Shown one piece after another: positions 53,931-64,000 of a stretch of 64,000 nucleotides of DNA (positions are counted from its first letter, which is position 1; every line of letters begins with the position of its first letter). The stretch covers positions 78,313,380 to 78,377,379 of the forward strand of contig JAPTHN010000001.1 in the NCBI GenBank assembly GCA_026936325.1, written 5' to 3'. Under the pieces are notes generated by a model that saw nothing but the letters and a program-made list of their open reading frames with translations, was not told the DNA's origin and ran no database searches. A program made the position numbers and the translations under genes. Source of the DNA: Platynereis dumerilii (taxonomy: Eukaryota > Annelida > Polychaeta > Phyllodocida > Nereididae).

Positions 53931-55150
53931 GGAAAATAAGAACCCCATGCACTTTCTGCATCAGTGTGTTGGTGTGCTTGATGGAACAGGTTGCACGCTT
54001 AGTGTTTGTCTAATGGAAACTGTGGAGACTGAGATGATGCCGGCTAATGAAAGGTGAGAGGATGTCAGGTCAATGACCTCGAACTGCTGCTTGCTCTCAG
54101 CTTGCTCCAATGAAAAGGGGACATATCTGCTGCCTCCTCCTATTAAGGCAAGTCTTATCAGTGGAATGACTGCATTGTATGAAGGGTAACTCTTGCATAA
54201 TACAGTTGCAATTGCCTGTCACTCAGTATGCTGGTGTGTGAGAAATAAGCTATACGATAGTGCAAAGAGCTTATGTGTAAACAGTGTTTATCTGTTTGGC
54301 TTCCAGTCATTGATTGAAGTTATTCATTCATGTTCATTGGATTACCAATATTGCCTCTTTAAGTAGTAATTTTGTGAATTGTTTGCTGAAATGTAAAAAC
54401 ATCATTAAGGTATACAAAATCAGAATGAACGCTTTTTTCAATATTATAATGCGAAAATAGATTTTTTTTTTCACATACATTTTTATCAATGCAGGATATG
54501 AAAAAGTAATTACTTGATGGAATCTGAAATTGATGGGATCACCCTCTTCTGTGTTTGTGAATTTGTCCTTGATGAAAACTTAATGTCAAAAATTATGTTT
54601 TTTTAATAACTTGGGCTTTTTTTTACTCAAAACAACAAGAAACATCACACACAAATGATAAGGTTTGTTCATGAATCCTGGTATTCCAATCAGTGACTTT
54701 TTTATTCTCTCAAGATTCTTTGTAATAGCTTAGGCCTACTTGGTAAACTGAGCATTTCACACTAGACCAATGAAGACAAAGAGATGTTAGCAGTATAATG
54801 GAATCATGAGAGAAGATAATAGTCTCACACATTATATGTGCAGGTACTTTCAACTTGCTAAATGCACAGGAGTGAAATATGACATTGTATTGTATATTTA
54901 ATGAAACATTTCATTGAAATTGTGTCCAAATACTAGCAATGCCGATACACCTGTCACAAAATTGAGTATTGAAACACGTGAGTGACTGGATGACTGAATA
55001 TTCCTGTCCATTACTGCAAATTATGGTCAATCTGAAAAACATCAGCATCCATTATCACCTGCAAGATCAAAGGTGATATAAAAATTGAGCATGGTCCAAA
55101 GGATGTACAAGCTAATGGTGCAGAGAAGATCTGGTCATTATAAACCATCA
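53931..55150. other. Duplicated segment unit 3 (no gene)
   Basis: Reversed copy of the five-copy block at about 53940-54240 and of the AAATTATGGTCAATCTGAAA region at 55018. Parallel to 47.05-48.3 and 48.35-49.4 kb. Confidence 0.6.
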
Positions 55151-55199
55151 AAGTGGTAGTGTCATTGCTGTGTCACTCTTCCACCTGAAAAAAGTTTTA

Positions 55200-55490
55200 C
55201 AGTAGACGAATGACGAGTACTTACATTCAGCTGCTAGTGGCAATCAGTGACCTCACTAAAGCTCCTATCAAATACATTGATATGAAGTGCTAATTTGTCA
55301 TAAGGCAACGTGTGACCTCATTGATGAATGGTATGAATTGGTCAGTGACTCTGATTAATAACATTAGAAGTATAGGATGTGACTCACTGGCTGCATACAC
55401 GTCATAGAGTTTAACATGGCATGGATAGGGCTATGACACTGCAAGGAACATTTCAGTCCAATTCTGTAAGCACTCGTTTTTCGTCTACTG
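55200..55490. mobile_element. Tc1/mariner-like MITE
   Basis: CAGTAGACGAATGACGAGTA (55200), inverted as CTCGTTTTTCGTCTACTG ending at 55490, with TA outside both (55198-55199, 55491-55492). 291 bp, no coding capacity. Confidence 0.85.
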
Positions 55491-56640
55491 TAACATCAGA
55501 ATTTAATGAATACAAGCTCATCTCCTTTTAATGGACAGTGGATCTAAGGACTCTATCATTGATATGTATATGGCATAACCACGAAATTGGCCCGGTAAAT
55601 GTGAAGTTTGTAGACCTAATGTGTGAGTATCTTCCGGTTTAGTTGGTATAAATAATATTATTCAAAAGGACAGATTTCACGAAAATGTGCTAACAGAGTA
55701 TCTTAAACTGTCCCGTCTTTATTAATATCTATCTGTTGCTTCCTGAAGCACGTGAACCCATTACCAAGTAAATCAGTGAGCTATAGAATAAATATCAACA
55801 AAAGAATCCACCAATATGCTGTTTTTTGCGCTTAAAAAATACATTTTTAATCTCTCATAAGGACAATAATGGACTGCAAAACTTACAGGTCATCTGACAT
55901 GCCAACTTCGGCACTTTGTAGAATCAACAGAAAACACTTCAGGCTGTCTTCAGCAAAATATAATTATATGTAATTGATCAAATCAAATCATATTTATTTT
56001 CGCTCGGTGGCACAAACAGAAAACATTAGCATGTAGCTATTATGACCGAGATCAATATTGATAAAATACATTTAAAATACTTGTTTGGCACCATTTTTAA
56101 TTACCTTCATGACTATAAACTATTTTTGAAAAGGAAAAATAAGAGGGACTCCATTCCGTCTCAGTGGTCTCTGTTGTTACATTAGCAACTTTTACATCGG
56201 AATTTCTCAGTGTTCTTGCTATCTAGGCAAATCTAAAATATGAAATTCTGAAATTTTATTGAAAAATGTGCATTATTTACCTATATAGATCACCGACAAA
56301 ATAAACAATGAATGGTAGCTATCTTTTTTATTGCAAATGTAACTACTAATGCAACTGCAAGATCAGCATTGTCGTCATTGTGCTAATGTAACTTGTGGAC
56401 CAAGTTGTGGTAAGTCATTTTGCAGAATTTCGTGAAATCTGCCAAAGGCAATTGCATTCTTAACAGCCATTTTATTGAGTACGCGATTCTGCGCTTCTTT
56501 ACCAACATGGTACGTGGCATTTTTGCCTAATCTGATAGATGTAAATAGATGACACTGAAAGCTGCAAATTAAGGCAATGTTAAATTGGTTACATTTCATA
56601 ACTGAAAAATCACAGACTGGCACAGTCCCTCATTGCCAAA
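55491..56640. other. No gene recognised
   Basis: Unassigned AT-rich sequence; ATCAAATCAAATCATATTTA near 55978 may be the tail of an unrecognised element. Confidence 0.4.
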
Positions 56641-57060
56641 CAGCTTTAGCTGGAGGAGACTGATGATTTACAATGACCTAATTCCACGCATCAGTAAATC
56701 CAGTTTTTTTGCTATGTAAAATCAGCTTTTTTTAAACACTTATATTACCAACAACTTCAATTCAGAAAAACCATGTTATATAAACAGCTTTAAATAAATC
56801 AATTTGTACTTGTGAAACTAATGTTGCTGACACCTTAAACCAAACACACAATGTAAGATAAACAATCTTTGAGTCTCTGTTTCAACTGCCTGCTGAGAAT
56901 GCTTGCTAATCCACTGGGACAGTTGCTTTCTCATTCCCTTGCTTGCTGCATGTTAATTCTTTCTGGCCGAGTTCTTGTGCTATATGACACTCAGAAGTAG
57001 GTCAAGCATTTGGCTACTATGCACCCAGAGGACAGCAGCTTACACAAGTTACAGTGATCA
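56640..57060 (+). repeat. Direct duplication with 60160-60600
   Basis: Shared blocks include CTGGAGGAGACTGATG (56651 and 60207), GAGAATGCTTGCTAATCCAC (56895 and 60452) and AGAAGTAGGTCAAGCA (56993 and 60532), in the same order. Confidence 0.85.
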
Positions 57061-57664
57061 TAGTTATCAGCAGATGGAGTAAATTTTGTTTCTACAGAGT
57101 TGAGACAGGTACAACAATTGGATGGAACAATAAAATGAATTAATTATATAGATTAAAGACTCATTTTGCAAAGTGGTAAAATCAATAACATATTAAGTAT
57201 GTCACTGTATGTGGGTAAATTGTTTTTAAAAGTCACTTGTAGCCACTATTGTGTTTACTTCATTTTACATCACATGTCTGAACCTGATTCTATGACTTCC
57301 GTTAAGTTTCAAACTTTGACGTCATTTGATTTATAAAAGGATTAAGAAACAGCTGGGAGTTCTTTGTAATTGAAAGTCTTCTATACTCCTACGCAAGATT
57401 AAAGCTCGCAAATCCTTAGATTAATCGAAAAGGTGTGCTCCCTTCGCTGCAAGCGCTGTCATGTTTGCTAGTAACTAAATTTATATTTTGAGAAAGTTTA
57501 TGCCAAGAACAACAGGGAAATTCAAGAATGTACTCTGGCATTTTGTTTATCACTTGCTGACAATCATTAGGGGAGAGGCTGGTTTGTATGCAATCAGTGA
57601 GGCCTATGACCTCAGGCACAAGAATGGACTGACCTTACTAGGCTTACAGCGAAACACTTTGATA

Positions 57665-57990
57665 TAGAACTAGAGTGGACTGTGGCACTGTGAAAATGGC
57701 ACTTTGTGACTCATGATAGCTGATGAAGTGTCATCTTCTCTACTTTCAACATGGGAAACATAGAGGCTGTTTGATTAGTCATGATCAAGAGAAAACCATT
57801 TGACTTCTCATAACGGATTTTAGAGTGAAAGTCAGATGCATAATCTTTTCGTTTGGCTGTCACCAACAAGCGGGATAAGTCTCCTTCAATCAAATTAACA
57901 TAGAAAGTATTGGGTTTGATCATGACAAATCATCAGCATGATGACACACGAAGTGCCATTTTCACAGTGCCACAGTCCACTCTAATTCTA
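57665..57990. mobile_element. TA-flanked MITE with ~45-bp inverted repeats
   Basis: TAGAACTAGAGTGGACTGTG (57665) through AAAATGGCACTTTGTG is inverted at 57946-57990 with about two mismatches. TA lies outside both ends. Confidence 0.85.
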
Positions 57991-57992
57991 TA

Positions 57993-58960
57993 TGGGTCAA
58001 AATTTGATAAGTCTTGTCTCCAGTGTTTAACGATAATTCATGATGGCAGGATGACCAATAGAGGACCTCTTGTTGTCATTTGTCATAGACAAGGATATTA
58101 GCAAAACTTCTAACACAAAAAATATGTGGCAGAATATTTTTATCCCATCCGAAAATAGCATTGAAGTGGCCAACCCCCCTGAAAATGGCTTGTCTCCACC
58201 AACACTTTCTTTGAAAGATCGCATCACAAAAACTAGTACAGGATTCTGATACAATTAAACTCTTCCATACATGGAGACTTGTCTGTCAGTCTTCTAAAAT
58301 CTGGTCAACAATAGCTGAAATAATATTCTGTATAAAAGCAGGAGGTTGTCGTGTCAATGTCTCCAATATTGCATCATTAGCATCAGGCCGGATTTGTTTC
58401 TTAATAAAAAATAAAGGGACACGCACTCTGTGAGAAAACCTTGTGTCTGATGTTGTCTGAGAACCCAAGAAAATTAGCAAACGCCTTGCTACTCTATTTT
58501 GACCGCATATTTCTGGAACAAAATCACTGTGAACATGTTTCTGGTTTTCATAAGGTCATTGCATGCACATATTGCCAGACTGCCAGTTTTGCACTGGTCC
58601 CTACAAAGATTTTTGCTGTAATTATCATTAGCATCACGCTGTCATTAGCATCATGTCAAAAATGGCTTATTGCCTTTATCTCACTAAAATTTTGTTGTAG
58701 GTGACCGGAATTGAAATCAGTTGAATATATATTATCAATAAATGTTTCAACAGACTATTACATAACATTTTTACATTTTCCTTGCATCTGACATGCTTAC
58801 TATGAAGTTTGATTCTTCTCTGAAACTACTAACCAAATATGGGGTGCCAGCAACATTTTACCATTGTCTAGCATCTGAAATATGGTTTAGCAAAGACATT
58901 GGGCACTGGAGGGAGTAGTGGAGATCATCTTTATTATTCAGAATCCAAACTATTGATGAA
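57993..58960 (+). repeat. Direct duplication with 62945-64000
   Basis: Collinear from GGGTCAAAATTTG (57993, 62947) through GTGGCCAACCCCCCTGAAAA (58168, 63128) to GGGCACTGGAGGG (58901, 63957). The second copy has an extra block at about 63440-63525. Frames such as IEVANPPENG on + and IFLGSQT on - are open in both copies; neither strand's protein is recognised. Confidence 0.9.
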
Positions 58961-58974
58961 AAGAGTATTTTTGT

Positions 58975-59335
58975 TTGTTCTTGTAAATTTCTGGTTCAAG
59001 GATTTGTTCTATCTCAATAACTATTGGTCATAGAGACCTGAAATATAGCTCATTGTGTGCAGAATAGCCACTTTCCTATTTGTTGGTAATACATTATTCA
59101 GCTCTAAATGGTACAGATTTCAAGTTATAGGCATGATGCTAATGACACACATATTTGGTATTTTAATTGATCAAAATGCAGTTTCTCAAAAATAATTTTC
59201 ATTAGAGACCTGGAACTTGCCCAAAATGTGCCAGCCACTTACCTGATCGATCATTGGCAATAGATTGTTTAGCCCCAAATGGTCAGGATTTTTTAGTTAG
59301 AAGTGTGATTTTAATGACAGTCGAAAAACATTACA
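58975..59335 (+). repeat. Imperfect ~180-bp tandem repeat
   Basis: TAGAGACCTGAAATATAGCT and CTCTAAATGG in the first unit correspond to TTAGAGACCTGGAACTTGCC and CCCAAATGG in the second, in the same order. Confidence 0.5.
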
Positions 59336-61181
59336 GCTATATTTATCACCTCAGTACAGATCAGCAGAGTATTGGGACCCTTGGACATGAAAGCGCAGTG
59401 ATAGCTGATTGTTTGACCTAACCAATGCAAACTTTAAAAGGCATTTCTGGAGCGAAAAATTTTCGAAATTTTTTCAGCTGAAATTTCAAGGTTTTCAAAT
59501 TTTTACCCATATCAAAGTGTTTCGCTGTAAAGCCCTAAGCTGAATTGACATTGCAAAAGGACGCAGGTCCAATCGCCATCCAAGGAAAGTTGACTCTAAA
59601 TAAACCTGTTATTTATAGATATTGAATTGTGAATCTTTAACAAGGGAAACAGACTGTTTCAAACAAAAACTTTGAAATGACAATCCAATATGCTGATTGG
59701 TCATCAGCATTCTCTACATGTACTGAAAAAAATTCTTTGAAAATTTTATATGACAAGATAAAATATCAAGGGGAAAAAATAAAACTTTGGAACTGCAATA
59801 AAAATCTTGAAATAGAATCATCGTCAAAAGAGTTATTATTTCAGCTTCTTCATAGAATCTAAATCGTCATGTTTACACGATGCAAAGGACAATAAAATAA
59901 GAATTAAGACATGTCTAGCTCATTATGATAGACTTTATGAAGGTGCTCATCACAAAAAAACTATGGCTCATTATATGTATTCCCAGACATCTCTGGACAT
60001 CATTAGAAAATGATGTGAAGTTGGTGACAAAATAATTAAATACTATATAATTATATAAATCATAATGAAAACAATGTTGATGAATATTTGTCATTGAATA
60101 TAATTAGTGTTATTTGGGTCATTATCGCATTCCGACGCGATCTTCCTAGTTCCTATATCATCTTGCCAGACTGACACAGTCCATCTTTACCAAACAGCTA
60201 AATGCTGGAGGAGACTGATGGTTTTTAATAATCCAATTATATGCATAAGTAAATTCAGTTCTTTGCTGTGTGAAATCAGCCTGTATTTTTGACACTTATA
60301 TTACTGACAGCTTAAAATCAAACAAAAAATGTTGCAGAAAAAGTTTTAAGTTAATCAGTGTATGTTTTTGACACTAATGTTGCTGACAACTTAAACCAAA
60401 CCAACAATGTTATATATAAACAACCTTTAATTTCTGTTTCAACTTGTAAATTGAGAATGCTTGCTAATCCACTGTGGCAGTTGCTTTCTCATTCCATCAT
60501 TTGCTGCATGGCAATTCTGCCAAATGGCACTGAGAAGTAGGTCAAGCAGTTGGCTTGAATGCACACAGAGGAGGCCAGCTTACAGTGACTATAGATATCA
60601 ACAGATCAAATAAACAAATTGGTTTCAGACCTGAAGGAATCAGATGCTAATTGTGTTATTTGTTTACATGTAATTGAGGCAGATGTATGCAACAAACTGG
60701 GTCGAACAAGAACTGAATTTACAACATCGAAGACCCCATGTGCAGAGTGTCATCTTGTGATCTTTCGCATACCCTTGTGATTGTGCAGATGTTCCAGGTT
60801 GGTTGTAAAACATCTCCTTTTTGTTTGGCTTAGCACATGCAGTCTGGAGCAGTCAAATGTTACCATTTGTGCTTTCTGTCAAACCATCGCAAGGGAGTGC
60901 AATCATTGCAAGCAAATGTGATAAATTGTAATATTTATCATGTGAGAATGCATTCTTTTATTCCATGTCCTCTTAGAGGCTCCGCAGTATCTGGTTTGAA
61001 ATAATTTGTGCGTCTTGTTGCTTATCACAATAAGCGGAAAGAAGAAAATAAATTGTATTCTTTCTACAGCACAAAACATGCATTGCTGATGGTTGAATGA
61101 TTGGCCTTGTCCTCATTTCTGCAGCTCCTGACACATTTGACACATTTCTGAATGACTGTGACACCCTTACTTTGTTCTCAG
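59336..61181. other. Duplicated, unassigned sequence
   Basis: Positions 59640-60120 match 49740-50130, 60160-60600 match 56640-57060, and 60980-61300 match 52250-52517, all in direct orientation. No gene outside the exon remnants listed. Confidence 0.6.
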
Positions 61182-61230
61182 CTTGACGATAAGCACGTAC
61201 AATGTATTTGTGTGCAAGGGACAAACAGTG
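61182..61230 (+). CDS. Paralog of the small exon at 52390
   Basis: After CTTACTTTGTTCTCAG the frame reads LDDKHVQCICVQGTNSAFMP. A possible donor is CAGTGCGT near 61226. The two cysteines and the QCIC spacing match the other copy. Confidence 0.3.
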
Positions 61231-61304
61231 CGTTCATGCCTAGTTGGCTTATCCCAGTTTTTCTATGGTTATTATTTATCTTTTTCTCTTTGACACATTT
61301 CCAG

Positions 61305-61337
61305 AATTCGGCTAAGTGTGAGAGCGCGTTGGGGAAA
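61305..61337 (+). pseudogene. Truncated paralog of the Cys-rich exon
   Basis: After the acceptor TTTGACACATTTCCAG, eleven codons read NSAKCESALGK, matching the start of 52518-52680. The sequence then diverges completely at ATCAATTTTT, so the cysteine-rich remainder is missing, lost by a deletion or insertion breakpoint. Confidence 0.4.
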
Positions 61338-61757
61338 ATCAATTTTTTATTTGTATCCTTGTGGTATTTTTTAATGGACGGCTTTACTTTGTTAAGATCT
61401 CGACAAACTTCATGATCATTCAAAATTGGAGTAGAATTGCTGAGACTGGACAATTGTGCAAGATCTTCCAATTTGAAAATGAATGTACAAACATAAATAC
61501 ATAATAACTGATAAAGAAAGATTTTCCTTCACAAGATCAAGGGCGGCATAAGACCACTACCTAAAACTTACACTCTTGCTCATAAATATGGAATATAGGC
61601 ACATGTAAAAAAGTGAGCAGAAATTTGGTAACACCATTTCATTATGGGAGCTGCATACAGACTTCCAACACATTTTTCTAGATAAATATGGGTCCATTTA
61701 ACATCACAAAGTGAACATTTTATGAAATTGTAGAAAATCTTTTAAACTGGGCTCAAT

Positions 61758-62944
61758 TATGGAAATACTGAAAAAAAAAAAACATTCCAGATTTTTGAAG
61801 GGTTGAAATCACATGAAATATTGCGGATACATGAAAATAATTGTCACCAAAAAATAATTAGGGTTAAAATGAGTCTGTAGCATGGTTTATATTAGACATA
61901 ATACCCTCTAGGGGTAATCACAACTTTGATCTAAATGGCACACCCCATTTTGTCATGATTTCAGAATATCTTTCATTCTGAAGGGACTTAAGTTCTGAAA
62001 TTTTTAGGGATGGAATGTAAAAGATGCATTTCCTGGATGTACAATTTCATTTTGCGCAAATGATGCTCGATTTGCGTGCGATCGGGAAAAATCATGATCC
62101 AAGAATTTTAACAATTTCTTGAAATTTGAAAAATTTAGGACTATGTAAACATCACAACCACTTTTACGTGCTGAAAAGTACACCCATGAAGAGTTCTTCC
62201 AAATGGTACCATGGCCTCCGCTGAAAAAAATTTTGATTGCTCGCTATTGACTGTTTGTCACATCACAACAGTGTCAATTTAGTATTCCAATTGATGGCAA
62301 CCAAAAACTATAAATCACCGAATGGATTAATAGAAAATATTGCAAAAGGTTATCCTTGCAAGTTTGTCACATATAGGCCTGACTAAAAGAGACCTTGTAT
62401 ATGTTACGTGTGTGATCCGCTATCATGGTAAACGAAACATTGTTGTGTTGTGATAAACAGTTGATAGCGAACGATGTAATAAATTTCCAGCCAGAACGAT
62501 GGTGCCATTTGAAGAATATCTTCTTTGGTGTACTTTTCAGTTCATTGAAAATGGTTTCTAATCATCACACAGCCCAAAAATTTCAAAATTTCAAGAAATT
62601 GTTAAAATTCCCAGATTGTGATATTTCCTGACTGCGTCCAAATCAAGCATCGTTGAGACAATTGAAGTTGTGCATCTAACATGTATCCTCTGCCTTCTAC
62701 CCCTTAAAATTTCAGAGCTAAAGCTCTTTTAGAAAGAAAAATATTCACAAATCAAGAAAAAATAGGTGTCCCATTCAAATCGAAGTCTAGATTACCCCTA
62801 GCGGGTATTTTCCCGAAACGGGCTATGTTACTAACTCATTTTCACCCCAATTATTCTTTCGCTCTCATTTATTTTCATGTATCAACAGTATTTCATGTGA
62901 TATCAACCCTTCAAAATCTGGAATATTTGTTGTTTTTTCAGTAT
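61758..62944. mobile_element. Foldback element with ~550-bp arms
   Basis: Left arm about 61758-62290 and right arm about 62400-62944 are inverted copies: GAAGGGTTGAAATCACATGA (61798) against its complement near 62893, CTAGGGGTAATC (61910) against 62794, TTTTAACAATTTCTTGAAAT (62105) against about 62585. The spacer is about 100 bp. No coding frame. Arms are diverged, so the element is old. Confidence 0.75.
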
Positions 62945-64000
62945 TTGGGTCAAAATTTGGTAAGTCTGAAATTCTTGTCTCCGGTGTTTAACAATAATTC
63001 ATGATGACAGAAAGATACATGCAGGACCTCTTGATGTCATTTGTCATAGACAAGGATATTAGCAAAACTTCTGACACAAAAAATATGTGGAAGGTTATTT
63101 TTAGCCCATCCAAAAATAGCATTGAAGTGGCCAACCCCCCTGAAAATGGCGTGTCTCCACCAACATTTTCTTTGAAAGATTGCATCACAAAAACTTGTAC
63201 AGGATCCTGATTCAATTAAACTCTTCCATACATGGATACTTGACTATCACTCTTCTAAAATATAGTTTCCAATTTCTGAAATAATATCCTGTATAAGAGC
63301 AGGAGGTTATGGTGTCAATGTCTCCAATATTGCGTCATTAGCATCACACCAGTTTGGTTTCTTAATAAAAATGAAAGGGACGCACATTTTGTGAGAAAAC
63401 CTTGTGTCTGACATTGTCTGAGAACCCAAGAAAATAACTGCGCTATCTGTAGCTCTGTATCATTTATGTAAACCAAAATATTTGAGTATTTCTGTTGGCA
63501 TGTCGGTTGTCCTATCTTAATTTGTCATTAGCAAACGCCTTGCTGCTCTATTTTGACTGCATATTTCTGGACCAGAATCAATGTGAACATGCTTCTGGTG
63601 TTCATAAGATCATTGCATGCACAAATTAACAGATTACCAGTTTTGCACTGGTCCCTACAAAGATTTTTAACTTAATTATCATTAGCACCACGCTGTCATT
63701 AGCATCACAACAAAAAATGGCTTCTTTCCTTTACCTCACTAAAATTCTGTTGCAGGTGACAGGAGTTGAAACTGTGTTCAATATATATTATCAATTAATG
63801 TTTTAACAAAATATTACACAGAATTTTTGCATTTTCCTTGCATCTGACATGCTTATTATGAATTTTGACGCTTCTCTGAGATTACTAATAAAATATGGGG
63901 TGTCAGTGACGTTTTACCATTGTCTAGCACCTGAAATATGGTTTAGCAAAGACATTGGGCACTGGAGGGGTAGTGTGGATCATCTTTGTTATTCAGAATC
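62945..64000 (+). repeat. Direct duplication with 57993-58960 (runs off the window)
   Basis: Second copy of the segment described at 57993; it continues to the end of the window without a recognisable gene. Confidence 0.9.

Noticed and set aside
58027-58254. Frames on both strands conserved in the duplicate at 63 kb as a gene
   Set aside because: Conservation is explained by recent segmental duplication; both strands are open and neither protein is recognisable, so no CDS was called.

Overview
This window reads as intergenic and intronic DNA from a large, AT-rich animal genome. The mix of elements (a DIRS-type retrotransposon, a jockey/CR1-like LINE, several tRNA-derived SINE families, many TA-flanked inverted-repeat elements and tetranucleotide GATA arrays) suggests a marine invertebrate, perhaps a deuterostome such as a hemichordate, echinoderm or lancelet; the sequence alone does not fix the species. 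No bacterial-type gene, rRNA, CRISPR array or long intact host gene is visible. Most short open frames are chance, repeat-borne or microsatellite-borne.

Layout. 1-29 kb: the remains of a small host gene family in tandem copies on the + strand. Copy I has exon A' at 1-51, exon B' at 18692-18802 and a terminal exon at 19336-19461. Copy II has exon A at 24636-24734, exon B at 25099-25212 and a terminal exon at 28103-28201. A degenerate copy III lies from 28.85 kb. The A-B intron is about 0.36 kb in copy II but about 18.6 kb in copy I, because it holds a nest of elements: a composite inverted-repeat element (315-14948) whose ends carry arrays of a ~374-bp unit, itself host to a 4.5-kb terminal-inverted-repeat element (745-5228) and a 5.3-kb DIRS retrotransposon (9121-14424), followed by a Tc1/mariner-like foldback element (16094-17530). 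A 5'-truncated, decayed LINE (about 19985-22640) and a TA-flanked element (22760-23690) separate copies I and II.

30-37 kb: two direct copies of a ~2.5-kb segment (about 30.05-32.6 and 34.9-37.3 kb). Comparing them shows paralogous empty sites for a MITE and a SINE, and a possible Myb/SANT-like exon relic in both. 38-46 kb: TA-flanked MITEs, a SINE and a 4.0-kb element (41671-45670) with ~600-bp arms that carry four copies of an AAGATGGC-containing motif each. 46-64 kb: further MITEs, segmental duplications in both orientations, a SINE with a perfect 16-bp target-site duplication, and a cysteine-rich exon (52518-52680) with a truncated sibling at 61305.

The most distinctive theme is architectural. 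At least four short non-coding elements (22760-23690, 38529-39494, 50711-51600, 46176-46830) repeat their terminal motif several times inside the element, in both orientations. Three of them share GGGGMGA ends and a TA duplication although their inner motifs differ. The 745-5228 element has a comparable habit with a 16-bp motif. This looks like a set of related mobile families diversified around the motif next to a shared end, and it is the best lead here for something under-described.
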